A stretch of 64,000 nt of DNA from positions 1,663,216 to 1,727,215 of the forward strand of contig BCKL01000001.1 of the NCBI GenBank assembly GCA_001600635.1, written 5' to 3'. Position numbers and translations under genes: made by a program. Positions 34,778 to 45,665 of this stretch are shown one piece after another. The stretch is from Leucosporidium creatinivorum. Taxonomy: Eukaryota > Basidiomycota > Microbotryomycetes > Leucosporidiales > Leucosporidiaceae. The notes under the pieces are model-generated. The model was not told the DNA's origin. It worked only from the letters and a program-made list of their open reading frames with translations, and did not search any database. Every line of letters starts with the position of its first letter. Within the stretch, counting starts at the first letter, position 1.

Positions 34778-37700
34778 CTACCACCGACTCATTCCCTGCA
34801 GTCCATCATGGAACGGATTGACCGCCTCGAGTTCGATGAGCAGGTCGGCGGGGGGCTGTCGAGCGGTGCAGAGGTCAAGTGGGGCAAGGCGAAGGCAAGG
34901 AGAGACGGCGATGATGGGGAGGAAAAGAGGAGAAAGAGTCAGCGAGCTGCTCGGCGAAAGCGAGAAGCTTGAGAGCTACTCACCGACCGCTCCTCCGCGC
35001 CGAACCCTCCGTCGCTGCTCGAACTACCGCTGGTCTCCCTCGCCCGCTCCCGCTCGACAGAGCTCTCCATCAGCGTCCTCTCCTTCTCCTGCTCATCATA
35101 ACCGGGTCAGCTCTCTCCTCCCCTCCTCGTTCGCCCCGCTCGGCCGACTCGAAAAAGGAACTCACCTCATCGCTCATCCCATCTCCTTCTTGGCCGTCTC
35201 TCCACCCCAATCCCTCCTCCCCTCTCACCCTCTCCAACTCCCCCTCCTCCATCAAACTCTCGCCCACCGTCACCCCTCCTCGACCACCGAGCGCTAGTCG
35301 GTCCCGAGCGGTGGGGTCAAACGGTCGTCCTTGGCCGTCTCCTGCGTTGGTGGAGGTCGTGCGAGATGGTGGTGGAGAAGTGCTGGTGATGTAGGGGGAG
35401 GAAGGGTGGTGCAGAGGTGGGCCGGAAGGAGGAGGTGGTGAAGCGCCGCTGGAGTAAGGGTGAAGAGCGGCGAGCTCGGCTTGTGCGGATTCCCACCAGT
35501 CGAGGAGGGTCTTCCTCTCCCCTTCTTCTCCAGTCGTGTTACTCGAGCTAGCCCGTCGGAGAGCAGCGATTGTCGGCCCCTCTTCCTCCTCGCTCGTCCC
35601 AGCCTCGAGGACGACCCGCCCAAGGATGTCCAGGAGCTCCAGCGTCTCGGGCGAGCGAAGATGCTTGGTCGTTGGAAGGTGGTCGAGAGGTGGTGAATTG
35701 ATGAGCGAGTCGAGAGCGGAGGGAGGGAGGAGGGAAAGCAGTCGGAGGAGGGCGAGGAGGAAGGGCGGGATTAGGAGGGGGTTCGGCGGTGCTGGTGGTG
35801 CTGGGAACCGGTCGAGGTCAGCTTGATATCTTCTCTTTCAATCAGCGAGCAAGGGCCGTACCTTCTTCTCCTCCTCCTTCTGTCCCTCCCCTCCCGGCAA
35901 GCCAACCCCCAACCTCCTGCACTCTCTCCGCCCTCTCATCCTCACTCGCCACCTCCAGTGTACCTGCCACTATTAACCCCTTCATCACTCCCCCCTTTCC
36001 GCCTTCTCCCTCTCCAGCGCGCCAGCCTTCCTCCTCCCACATTCCCCGCGCGAACGATCTCCTCGTCTCCTCCGAGACCCCGGGGGAGGAGAACAAGTCG
36101 ATGGTGCTTGTGATGAGACGGGGGTCGATCGCTGAGGAGGAGAGGGAGGAGATGATTGAGCAGAGCCGAGTCGCCCAGGCTGCGCCGGCGTCGGCCGAGG
36201 CCGAGGATGAGGCAGGGGAACGGGACGGAGGGGAGGTAACGAGCACCGAGTTGGAGTAGAGGAGGAGGGAGAGGAGGCGGTCCTTCTCTTTCCGGCTCTT
36301 GTGCTGCTCCTGAGCCTGAGAAAGTGGGCGCGAGCGGGAAAGGCGCGAGGTCGAATTTGAGGTGGTCGAGGCGGTGGAGGAGGCGAGTTGCGAGCCGCTC
36401 GTCGAGAAAGGTTGCGAGGCGAGCGTTCGAAGAGCGTTGAGTAGTCGAGTGAGATGAAGGTCGATCAAAGAAGCGTCAACACGGAGGAGGAGGAGAATCG
36501 TCTATCGCATCATATCGCAGAAGGGTCAGCTCGGCTCGGCGGTCAGAAACCAGCAAGCCACTCACCTCCCTCCGCACCCCCTCATCCCCACTCTCCAACC
36601 CCCCCAGCACAGCTTTCCAAGTCCTCTCCCCCCAAACCCCTTCCCGGCCTTCTCCCTTCTCTTTCGTAGTCCATACCCTCGGGTCGACCGCGCAGAGGGC
36701 TTTCAGGCCGAGCAGCATCCGATTTGGTTGGTGCGGGTGCTGAAGATGGTGCGCGAAGAGGGTTAGGAGGGGAGATAGCGTGGGTGAGGTGGAAGGGAGG
36801 AGGGGGACGGTGAGGAGGAGGAGCGCTGTGAGGGAGGTAGAAGGGGAGGGGTTAGCTCGGCGCCGAACATGAGGAAAGGGAGGGGGAGGCGCGTACCTCC
36901 CGCTAGACCCGGCTCATCGTTCCCAGCCAGCTCCAACAAACCCGAACTCTCAATCCACTCCTCTACAGCCTCTCCAACCCTCTTGCTCTCCTCGCTTTCC
37001 TCGCCGAGACCGCCGAGCAAGCTCCCGAACCCCTCCAACACCCCCCTCGCCAACCAGCCGCACTTCACGCCCTGGACCATCCATTTCCCTCCTCCTCCGT
37101 TAGTTCCCTCCGACGGCGGCGGCCAGTGGGGATCCGAAAGCCGAGCAAGGAGGGAGAAATGGATCTCCAGGAGTGAGGAGGGTGAGGGGAGGGGGTGCAG
37201 GGACGAGGAAGGGGAGAGAGAGCGGAGCAGGGACAGGAGGAGTGAGGGGTCTTCGATCGACTCGGTGGTTCGCCTCCTCCGGCCGTGAGAGGAGGAGGAA
37301 GAGGAGGAGGGCGCCGATGGAGCAGGGGAGAGGAGGGTCACAACGGTAGCTTGAAGGGCAGGGAGGAGCGTCTCTCGTGTGGTTGTTGGAGCGTCGGGGA
37401 TGGTGAGCAGGTTGAGCAGCGCGGCGAGGGCGAGACGGCGGATATGGGGCCGTCTGTTTCACTCGGTTCGGTCGGGTCGGTCAGCTTTCGGCGAGACTGG
37501 GAGAGGAGGATGAGGAAAACACGCAACGCACAGCTCGGGTGATTGGAGCATTTCCAAACAGCGGTATGCTACTGCTGGTACGAGCTCCGGGCTGGTCAGG
37601 TTGGGAGCGGCGATCGCTCGGAGGGCGAGGGTTTGGCGCTGGGGGGAGGTGGAGGGGGCGTGTAGGTCCTGTTTCGATTCGAGTGGTCGGGGTCAGTTCG

Positions 37701-38373
37701 AGTACATCGGCGAGAGGAAGGGAGAGAGAGAGAGGAGACGGACCGAGCGGATCGTGTTGATTAGTAGGAGCTTCAACGGGTGAGGTGAGCGAGAGAAGAT
37801 GAGCGAGCAGGCGAGATAGCCTGTGGGTTGGGTCATTCGGGGCGGGGCGGGGTAAGAGGTCAGCTCTGTTCTGTCTCCCTCCCTCTGCTCCTACTCTGCT
37901 GCACTGCGACTCACCGACCCTCCTCAACTCATTCGCTGCTGCTCCCCCTGCTCCTCCTCCCGCAGCGAGTTTGACAGCAGTAGGCAAGCACCATTCCAAT
38001 CCCAGTAGGTCTGCATCCTCTGTAGATAGTGACTGAGTTGTAGCAGGCCGTTGAGAGGCGCAGTAGAGGCAGAGGAGGAGGTCATGCCGGAGGGAGGCCT
38101 GTGGGTGGGGCGGCGAGGGGTTAGCCTGACGAGATGTAGCAGAGCAAGAAGCGTACGGGAGAGATGGATTTCTTGTTCCATCTCTGTTTGATTGACGAGA
38201 GGGTCGAAAGGAGCAAGGAGAGGATCGCCTGTTGATGGGTGGGGAGACGGGTCAGCGAGAGAGAGCAGGAGAGTGTGATGACGTACAGCTGGAGTAAGGG
38301 CAGCTTCCAATTGCTGTACTAGACGGTAATGTGCAGGGGATAGAGCAGAGGAATTCGAGTAGGAAACGTCCAT
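34778..38373 (-). CDS. large adaptin of an AP coat complex, epsilon (AP-4)-like
   Basis: Eleven exons on the minus strand: 38373-38287, 38228-38157, 38098-37915, 37820-37744, 37668-37532, 37453-36897, 36825-36566, 36501-35862, 35800-35166, 35088-34984, 34855-34778; 943 residues. Adaptin trunk signatures are plain: NELRRVGYLACSLIF, LLLINTIRSDLHAPS, YRCLEMLQSPELRPHIRRLALAALLNLL, LLGLKALCAVDPRVW, and RRETILLLLRVDASLIDLHLTRLL. These line up best with epsilon of AP-4 (GYLAVSL, LLLLVNT-KDL, GLKALTYVV-QDP, IKRETLELLYRIT); gamma of AP-1 is the main alternative. The C-terminal third is a Ser/Gly/Glu-rich hinge ending in ADLLIELEAVNPFHDGL, with no clear ear domain. It would act in clathrin-independent sorting at the trans-Golgi. 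Confidence 0.68.
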
Positions 38374-38458
38374 TAGAGATCCGAATGAATGAGCGGAGAG
38401 AGAGATGCGAAGCGAGAGTACAACAGCGTCAAGTAGTTACAGAGCTACAGAATCCTGA

Positions 38459-39141
38459 CTAATGACCCCTCCTAGCCACCTCCAAACACTCGTCTGCCAA
38501 CCCTTTATCCTCTACTACATAGACCTTTCTCCCACAATCGAGTAACAATCTAACTCCCTCACATTCAACGAAATCCCTCGGTTCCTGCACCCCAATGTAG
38601 ACTTGTTGGATGCCACTCTGCAACACCCTCTGCACGCAGGGCATGTAGCCCGATAGACGGAGAGAACAAGGTTCCATGGTAGTGTAGATTGAAGCGCCAG
38701 AGAGGAAGGGAGCCGCTTCCGAGGGGGAGCCCAACTTGTCCAACGCGCATTGCTCGGCGTGCGTGTTGCCTGCTAGTTCACGAGAGTAGCCAGAGGATAA
38801 CAAGGTCCCAGAGGAGGAGGTGATGATGCAGCCTGTGTAGTCGAGTAGCAGACGAGAGAGAGTAAGCTCGGCCGATCTAAAGCTGAGAGAGAGAAGGCTG
38901 TAGGAGATTACATACCTACGCAGAAGGCGGTGGGAGTAGGGACGCTCTTCTTGGCTTCTTCTAGAGCTAATCGCATCCTATGTACATGCTCGGCATCTGT
39001 AAGGAGCAGCGAGAGCAGAGAGCGCAGAGAGGAGAGAAGTGGGGGTCAGCTGAGCTCGTTTCTGTAAGGCGGTAGAGCTGTAGTAAGCCCACCTGTAGTC
39101 TTGGGTAAAGCAGTAGAAAGGGTATTCTCGTGCTCGGTCAT
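38459..39141 (-). CDS. Rib2/RibD-type cytidine-deaminase-fold enzyme (riboflavin pathway candidate)
   Basis: Three exons on the minus strand: 39141-39093, 38996-38916, 38832-38459; 167 residues. The zinc site is complete: HAE at residues 68-70 and PC...PC at 98-99 and 107-108 (EPCSLRLSGYMPC). The LRLSG spacer and the following QVYIGVQEP are those of fungal Rib2 and related DRAP deaminases, which remove ammonia from the pyrimidine intermediate of riboflavin synthesis. Yeast Rib2 also has an N-terminal pseudouridine-synthase domain that is absent here, so this is a stand-alone deaminase. The start at 39141 (MTEHENTLS) was chosen because only this frame splices in phase with DAEHVHRMRLALEEAKKS; an ATG at 39190 does not. 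Another nucleoside-type deaminase is possible. Confidence 0.78.
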
Positions 39142-39502
39142 GAGCGAGTTCTGTAGCTGATTCTGGACAATCTGAATTGGTCGGAGGCAAGCTTCAAGAG
39201 GCGAGCAAGATCGACAGATCGCCTCTTTGCTTCCTCCCTGTCACTTGGTCTGCACTCGACTCGTCTACTAGGCTACAGCATACATCGCCCACTGCTCCCT
39301 CAGTGCTCTGCTGTACCTCGTCACTCTCAGTTTGGTCAGTTGCGCTTTCGAGCCATCTCTGAGCACCGCCAAGCAACCTTGGCTGACCAGGCTCTACACG
39401 ACTACAGCTCTCTCTCAACGACACAGCAGCACACACCCCAATGCTACTCGATAAGCACCGTTAATCACCCCCCTCACAGCCTCCAGCCTCAACGCTGCTC
39501 TG

Positions 39503-40201
39503 ATGGCATCCCCCGGCACTTCCTCCACTTCCACTTGCTCCCCCTCCGCTTCCACTTGCGTCTCTGCCTCAAATCAACTGCGCTTGCGCCCTCGGTCACC
39601 TACTCAAGCCTCAGCAATATCACCTACACGCTCCCTGCCCCCTCTCCAACGCGCGACCTCGGCCCTCAACGCCTCGTTCCACTCTCTCGGCCTCCTCCTC
39701 TCCTCTCACCAAATCCCCTCCCTCCTCCTCACTTCCGTCTTGATCTGCTCCCTCCTCGCTCCCTCCCTTCTTCCTTTCCTCTCCTCCTCCACACCCACTT
39801 CTTCGCGCACCTCCGTCCAGTTAACCTGGGATGCCGAAGGGTTGAAGCGACAGGGATTGATTGCCAGTGAGGATCGAGTCTGTTGGGAGAGATTGGCCGA
39901 GTGGTATAAATATAGAGAGGTCGAGGCTAGGGTGGTTAGAGTCGAGCAGGTTCTCGTGTCTTCGGCCGAAGGGAGAGGGAGGGGAGGAGGGGGAGCGCTG
40001 AGTAAGGCGACGTTGCATAGGGCTATGGTGCTGCAGGATGAATTGGAGAGGAGGTTGCTCGCGGGAGAAGTGCAAGGGTTGACGTGCGTGAGGGAGGAGG
40101 GAGAAGGAGGGGGAAGGTGCGCACTGGGCAGCCCTTTGAGGTGGTGGACGAGTGAGCAAGCGCTGTTGAGGGATGGGGATGTACATGAGACGCTGTCCCT
40201 C

Positions 40202-40239
<38 letters not shown>

Positions 40240-43200
40240 AGGAGGGGAGGAGAAAGGGATGGTGCCGTTGACGAGTAGTAGCACCCTTGTCGGGATTGGC
40301 AGGGATCGGCAGGTGAGTTCTCGGCGTTCGGTCGGTCGCAGGGAGGGAGGGAGAGTCCGCTGACGAGTGAGAGCTGGAACAGGGACTCGTCAAAGGCGCG
40401 CACCACCTCGCCATCACTTTCTACCTCCTCTCCACCTCCGCCGCCAACACCTCCTCTGCCTCCTCCTTCCCTCATCTCGGCGCTGGGGGGCTGGATGGAG
40501 CGGAATCGGCCAGGATGAAGCAGAGTTGGAGGAGGGCTGTCAGGGAGGTGGTGGATGGCAAGGGGTGGGGAGACGACAGCGGTGGGAGGGACAAGATGGG
40601 CAAAGTCACCGAGGCGAGGGGCAAGGGCAGGAGGGTGATCCTCAAGGTTCGTTCTTTTCGTGTTCTCTCTCTCTCTCTCTCTCTCTCTCGCCCGCTCTCC
40701 CGGCTCTCCATCTCTGCGTGGCTCTGCGCGCTCCTCCCGCCTCGCCTCGGGCCTCGCTAACCCACTCTTGCGACGCCACACAGCACCTCCCGCACCTAAC
40801 GCCCGTCCCCCACCCTCGCCTACTCGAAGCCTTCTGCTTCGCCCTAGGCTACCTCCTCGTCCTCCTCTACATCACCCGCAACCTCTCCCTCCTCGGCCCG
40901 CACGTCGTCAACTCGATGCCCGGGCTGCTCCTAACCGGTGTAGTGCAACTCACGCTGAGCGGAGTCATGAGCCTCAGTGTGGTGGGATTGCTCGGGTGGG
41001 AGACGGGGTTGGTGCCGTGGAATTTGATGGCGTTTTTGGTGCTCGTGTGTGGGGTGGATAATATGCTCGTGCTGTGCGTTTTACTTCTTCTTCCCTCGTC
41101 TCGCCACCTTCGTCGAGCTGATCCTCTCCTTGTCTCTCTCTCTCCCTTTCCTCCTCGCCTCCCGCGCTCTCCCTCTTGCCTCCCCTCCCGCCTTCCCTCT
41201 CCCCCCCTCCCGTCGCCCTCTCCGCCGTCTCCCCTTCTCCTGCTCTCCTCTTAACCCTCCTCCACCACACCGCCTAAACACGAAAACAGCACCCACGCCG
41301 TCTCCCTCACCGACATCCGCCTACCCATCCCACAGCGCCTCGCCGCCGGTTTGCAAGCCGTAGGCCTCTCGAGCACCGTCACCCTGCTCGCCGAACTCGT
41401 CGCCATGGGGGGTTTGCTACTCGTCATCGACGTTCAGGTGGGTCTGCTTTGTCGTCGTAGGAGATGAAGCGGGGGCAGAGGAGATCAGAAGCTGACGGTG
41501 GACGTGGGAGAACAAACAGGTCATTCGCCAGATCCTCGTCTTCGCCGCGGTGGTGCTCGTCGTCGACTACTTTTTGGAGATGACCTTCTTTGCGACGATT
41601 CTGAGTATTGATATTCAGCGGCTCGAGGTGCGTAGCTGGGCTCGCTCCGTGGGTGCCGAGCTCGAGCTGATACGTCCTCGCTCTTTCCCAGCTCGCCGAC
41701 CTCCTCACCCAGGGTCATCAAACCCACCACCGACATCTCCCTTCCACGCCTTCCGACCTCGACGATAACGAGCTCTTGGACCATGAGCTCGACGACCCGA
41801 CGACTGCAACGACAACGAAGCAGCACTTCTTCTCGGTCCTCAATGCTACCAAGTCAGTGCTGAGGGATCGAGCGGCGAGGACGACGACTTTTGGCTGTTT
41901 GTTCTTGATTGACTCGCTGCTGTACCTCGCGTGAGTTCAATCTCTCCCTTCTGTTCTTTCGACGAGTGCGCCGAGCTGACCTCGACCCGACACAGCTACG
42001 GCCCCGACCATTTCCTCCCCGCCTTCTGCTCGGAAACGGCCCTCTCCCCCCACAACCGACCCTTCCTCTCTCCCTCCCTCTCGTCGGAAATCTCGCGCTC
42101 CCTCCAACGCGGGCAACGCTCCTCTTCCTCCCCCGCCACTTTGTATCCCGCCGAGCAAATCGCCCCTCGGGCAGCCGCCCATTTCTGGCAATTGCTCAAC
42201 CCGGGCAACGGCAGCTCAGCGGTGCATGTCATGCTGGAACCGGTGACGGCGGTTAGGTTGTTTGATGTGGAGGGTGCTTTGAGCGCGCCGGAGAGCTTGC
42301 TGCTCGGCGCGGCTTCTGGCGCGGGAGGAGGAGGAACGGGAGGAGGGATTGTCGAGACCGCGTGGTGGAGTAGGGTCGGGATGATCCTCCTTCCCATCGC
42401 GGGGACTATCGCCATCCTCTATGTCCTGTTGCTTTACTTGCTCAAGGACGCCGAGTTGTTGGAAGGGGAGAGGGAGAGGAAGGAGAGGGAGAGGGAGGAG
42501 AGGAGGAAAGTCAGGGAGGGGGCGGGAGTCGAGGGCAGGAGATTGGAGGGGGGGTGGAAGGGTGATGTTGAGCTTGTGGCGAGTGGGAGGGAGGCGGTCG
42601 TTTGTTGGGCCGGGTTGGAGGATCGGGTCGTCCTCTGGCGGCGGCGGAAGACGGGCAACGCCAGCAGCACCAGCAACTTCGACCCTCCCATCCCCCTTTC
42701 AATCCCTCTCGCCGCCGACCCTCCTTCGCTCACCCTCCTCGCTATGGACCCATCTTCGAGGTTCTGCGCCGCGGCGACGACGGCCGGGAGGATCCTCGTC
42801 TGGTCGTTACAGAGGCAGTTGTTAATCGACTTCAGTGCTGTCGACGAAGAGGAGGAGAGGAGGGGGATGAAGATTGGGAGACCAGTGGCGCTGTTTGCTG
42901 GGCCGGAGGGGGAGAAAGGTGGGTTAGTGGGACCGCCGAACAGTCGAGGAGCAGGAGTAGGTGGGAGGAAGGAGGAGGCGAGGTTCTGCTCGGTCCATGC
43001 GAGTGGAGTCGTCGTGCTCTGGGATTGCGTCGCCTGCACCTCGACCGTCGTCTTTCGCCCTGGTTCGACGACCAACTCCCCTCCTCCTTCGCCGAACTCG
43101 ACCCCTCCCGCCCCGTCTCCCTCTTCCTCGCGCCCCGCCCCGAAGATCAAAACCGCCATCATCACTCCATCACCTCATCTCTCCCACACCTCCCCCTCCT

Positions 43201-44756
43201 GGCCCATCTACGCTCGTCTTTCCTCGGACGGCCGTCTCGCTCTCTACCGCGCCGATCCAGCCGCGCCTCATCGAGCGTGGGCAGCGATCTTTGACGAAAA
43301 GGTCACGAGCGAGGGGGATCCTATCACTGCCTTGGCGTGCGGGGAGGTCGAGATGGGAGGAGTGGACGGCTCGGCGGGGAGGAGAGGCGTTCTCGTCGTC
43401 GGTACGCTCGAAGGCGTCGTCTCGCTCTACTCGCTGCCTCTTTCCGGCGACTCTACATCCTCCTCTTCGACCTCGCCAGCTTCCGCTACCCGCCTCGCCA
43501 CCCTCGCCGAGCTCTCCTCTCCGATCCGCCAACTTCGACTGGCTCCTACCACTCGCCGAACCTCTTCTCCTTCCTCTACACCTTCCTCCACCGCCACCTC
43601 CTCCGAAAAATGTCCCACTTGCGCCCAACTGCTGCACGAAGGCTTCCTCGTCATCATCTCGAGTAAGGAGCATCTCCACGTCCTCCGAGTCTCGCTCGGC
43701 GGCGGCGCTGCAGCAGGTGCAGGAGGCGGGAAGGGGTGTATGTGCCCGCCTCGCGGAGTCGGAGCAGGAGCAGGAGCAGGAGTGAGGACGAGGTCCGAGT
43801 CGTTGGGTTTGGGAATGGGAGTGGCGAGGACTACGCCGAAGAAGAGCAGGAGGGCGAGTCATGGGAGGGTTGCGAATGGCGGTGCTGGAGGTGAGGATGG
43901 GAGTGGGAGTGAGGGCGGGACGAGGAGGGAGAGGGAGTCGAGCGAGGGTAGTCAGGCGACGCCGACGAGGACGCCAGCAAGGACGCCCGTCACGCCGACG
44001 TTCAAGATTGATCACCCCGAGCCGCTCACCGGCGATGATACCTCCTCCTCGCATTACAACTCGCCTCTCCCACCCCCCACCGACGTCTTCTCGGTCCCCC
44101 TCTTCGATACCTCCACCTCGGACGACTCGTTCCTCCCTTCAACCCTCCCCTCCTCCACTGCCAACCAGCTCCAGATCCACGAGCTGTTTAATACCTACAC
44201 CGACGAACGAGGCGGATGGGAGGTCGTCGGCGACAGGATCGTCGGCGTGCGGAGGACGAAGCGAGGGAGCAGCTTGCTCGCTGAGGCGAGTGCAGGGCTC
44301 GGCGGCGGAGGGAGGGGATCAGGAGGTCGATGGGAGATGTGGAGTGTGGAGCTCGCGATGAGCGCAGTCATCGGACAGAGCGAGTTGGAGAACCTCCTTC
44401 GCATGGCCCCTACGGTCGGCTCCGCTACCAACTCGGCCGACCTCTCGCTGGACGACCCGTCCTCCTCCTCCCTCCGTCGCCGTCATCAAGTCTCCACCAC
44501 TCCCTCATCCCGCCATCTCCTCGAACCGCCCTCCTCCAGCACCTCATCCCGCTCCATCCGCTTCCTCCAAACGCCCGACCTCCCCTTCTCGCGCGCACGA
44601 CCTTTGGTCGCAGCTCTCGATTCCTCGGCTATAGCAGTCGGATTGGGAAATCAGTTGATGCTGTTCTCGCTGAGGCAGACGGCGGGGAGAGTGGGAGGGT
44701 TGTTGGCGTTGCCGACGAGGGGGAGGGGCGTACGAGAGGGGAAGAAGGGGCTTTGA
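39503..44756 (+). CDS. SCP1: SREBP cleavage-activating protein (SCAP) homologue
   Basis: Seven exons: 39503-40312, 40383-40646, 40784-41073, 41290-41437, 41520-41627, 41692-41930, 41996-44756; 1,539 residues. TM1 (IPSLLLTSVLICSLLAPSLL) is followed by a large luminal loop. A sterol-sensing domain of five segments comes next: GYLLVLLYITRNL, a Met/Ser/Val-rich segment, VPWNLMAFLVLVCGVDNMLVL, one around LLAELVAMGGLLLVI, and FAAVVLVVDYFLEMTFFATIL. IDIQRLELADL then follows directly, nearly identical with the IDIRRMELADL of animal SCAP, whose hexapeptide MELADL binds COPII Sec24. TM7 and TM8 and a WD40 C-terminal half (ILVWSL, VVVLWDC, VSLYSL) complete the family layout. SCAP escorts SREBP from ER to Golgi when sterol or oxygen is low. 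The start was chosen as the first ATG giving a basic N-terminus before TM1. Confidence 0.9.
40203..40238. repeat. CTGCTC hexanucleotide repeat inside SCAP
   Basis: About six uninterrupted copies encode an alternating Pro-Ala run in the luminal loop. Copy number could vary between strains. Confidence 0.9.
40665..40689. repeat. CT dinucleotide microsatellite in a SCAP intron
   Basis: This uninterrupted CT run lies in the second intron, shortly after its GTTCGT donor. Confidence 0.9.
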
Positions 44757-45665
44757 GGAAGGGAAGCATGGACACTGGGGAGGGTTTGAGCGATTTTGTT
44801 GTCTATATTAGAGCAGTTTATATCGTGTCGGAAGTCACGCACGGTCTCGTAGATGACTTCGAGTCGAGCTCCGCGAGCAGGAGCAGGTTTCGGCGATAGA
44901 TAAATGAGCCATCGGGTCGTGTCGAGAGTTGCGAGGGAAGTTGATAGTGACAGGCGACATGCGAAAGGGTCTGTAGTCTAGCTCGAACGCTTGACGGACA
45001 GCGAAAGGGCTTTGAAGGAGCCCATCACACTCGACCGAGCTTTGCATCCTGCGCCGACCGCTGCTCTCACATCTCCTCGCCTCGCACCCTCACAAAGCAG
45101 ACACAGCTTCTCCCGCGCGTGAGAGCTTAACAGCTCCAGCTTGCCTTCCCGCTTCCTTGGGGTCTCCACGAATTGTGGCCCTGGGATGAGACGTGCGAAG
45201 CGAAAGGAGAGGCGCCGAGCGGCGGGACAAAGCAGTGGAGCGCTTTCAGACCATCAATGATGACCTCGTACTGCTCTACATCTCCTCGCTATCTTAGAAC
45301 AGTGAGGAACCCTACGCGACGGGAGCGCGACCGTTGGATCAGCTCGACCGAATTTGGCCAGAGAGGTGCAGCTCTACTTTGGCGCACATCGTCCTACAGC
45401 TTTAATCAGTGCTCTCCGTCCCCTTCTACGCCCCTTCAGCTCCAGCCTCGACCAAGCCGCCGTCTCCCCCGCTCGAGCCGCTCGCTCCTCCTTTCTCCTT
45501 TCGCCCTCTCGTCTTGGAAACAGCTGCAGCCTCTCGTCGGCGCCGAGCTGACACTAGGCAACCCTCGCCACCACATTCCTTCTACTAAGCTACAGCTATC
45601 GACACTCGTTTCACCCCTTCGCCAGCTCGAAACGGCCCTAGTCGAGGACGCGCTCAGATCTGCGG
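44757..45665. other. intergenic stretch, probable 5' untranslated region with intron
   Basis: No gene is supported. A GCCGAGCTGAC branch-point-like site at about 45541 followed by CTACAG at about 45594 suggests that the leader of the next gene is spliced. A 179-codon open frame (45173-45712) has no recognisable content. Confidence 0.4.

Noticed and set aside
38978-39190. Deaminase starting at ATG 39190
   Set aside because: That frame is one base out of phase with the next exon, while ATG 39141 splices correctly into the conserved helix.
40200-40245. Array-like CTCCTG repeats as a CRISPR
   Set aside because: There are no spacers, the unit is six bases and coding (Pro-Ala), and the organism is a eukaryote.
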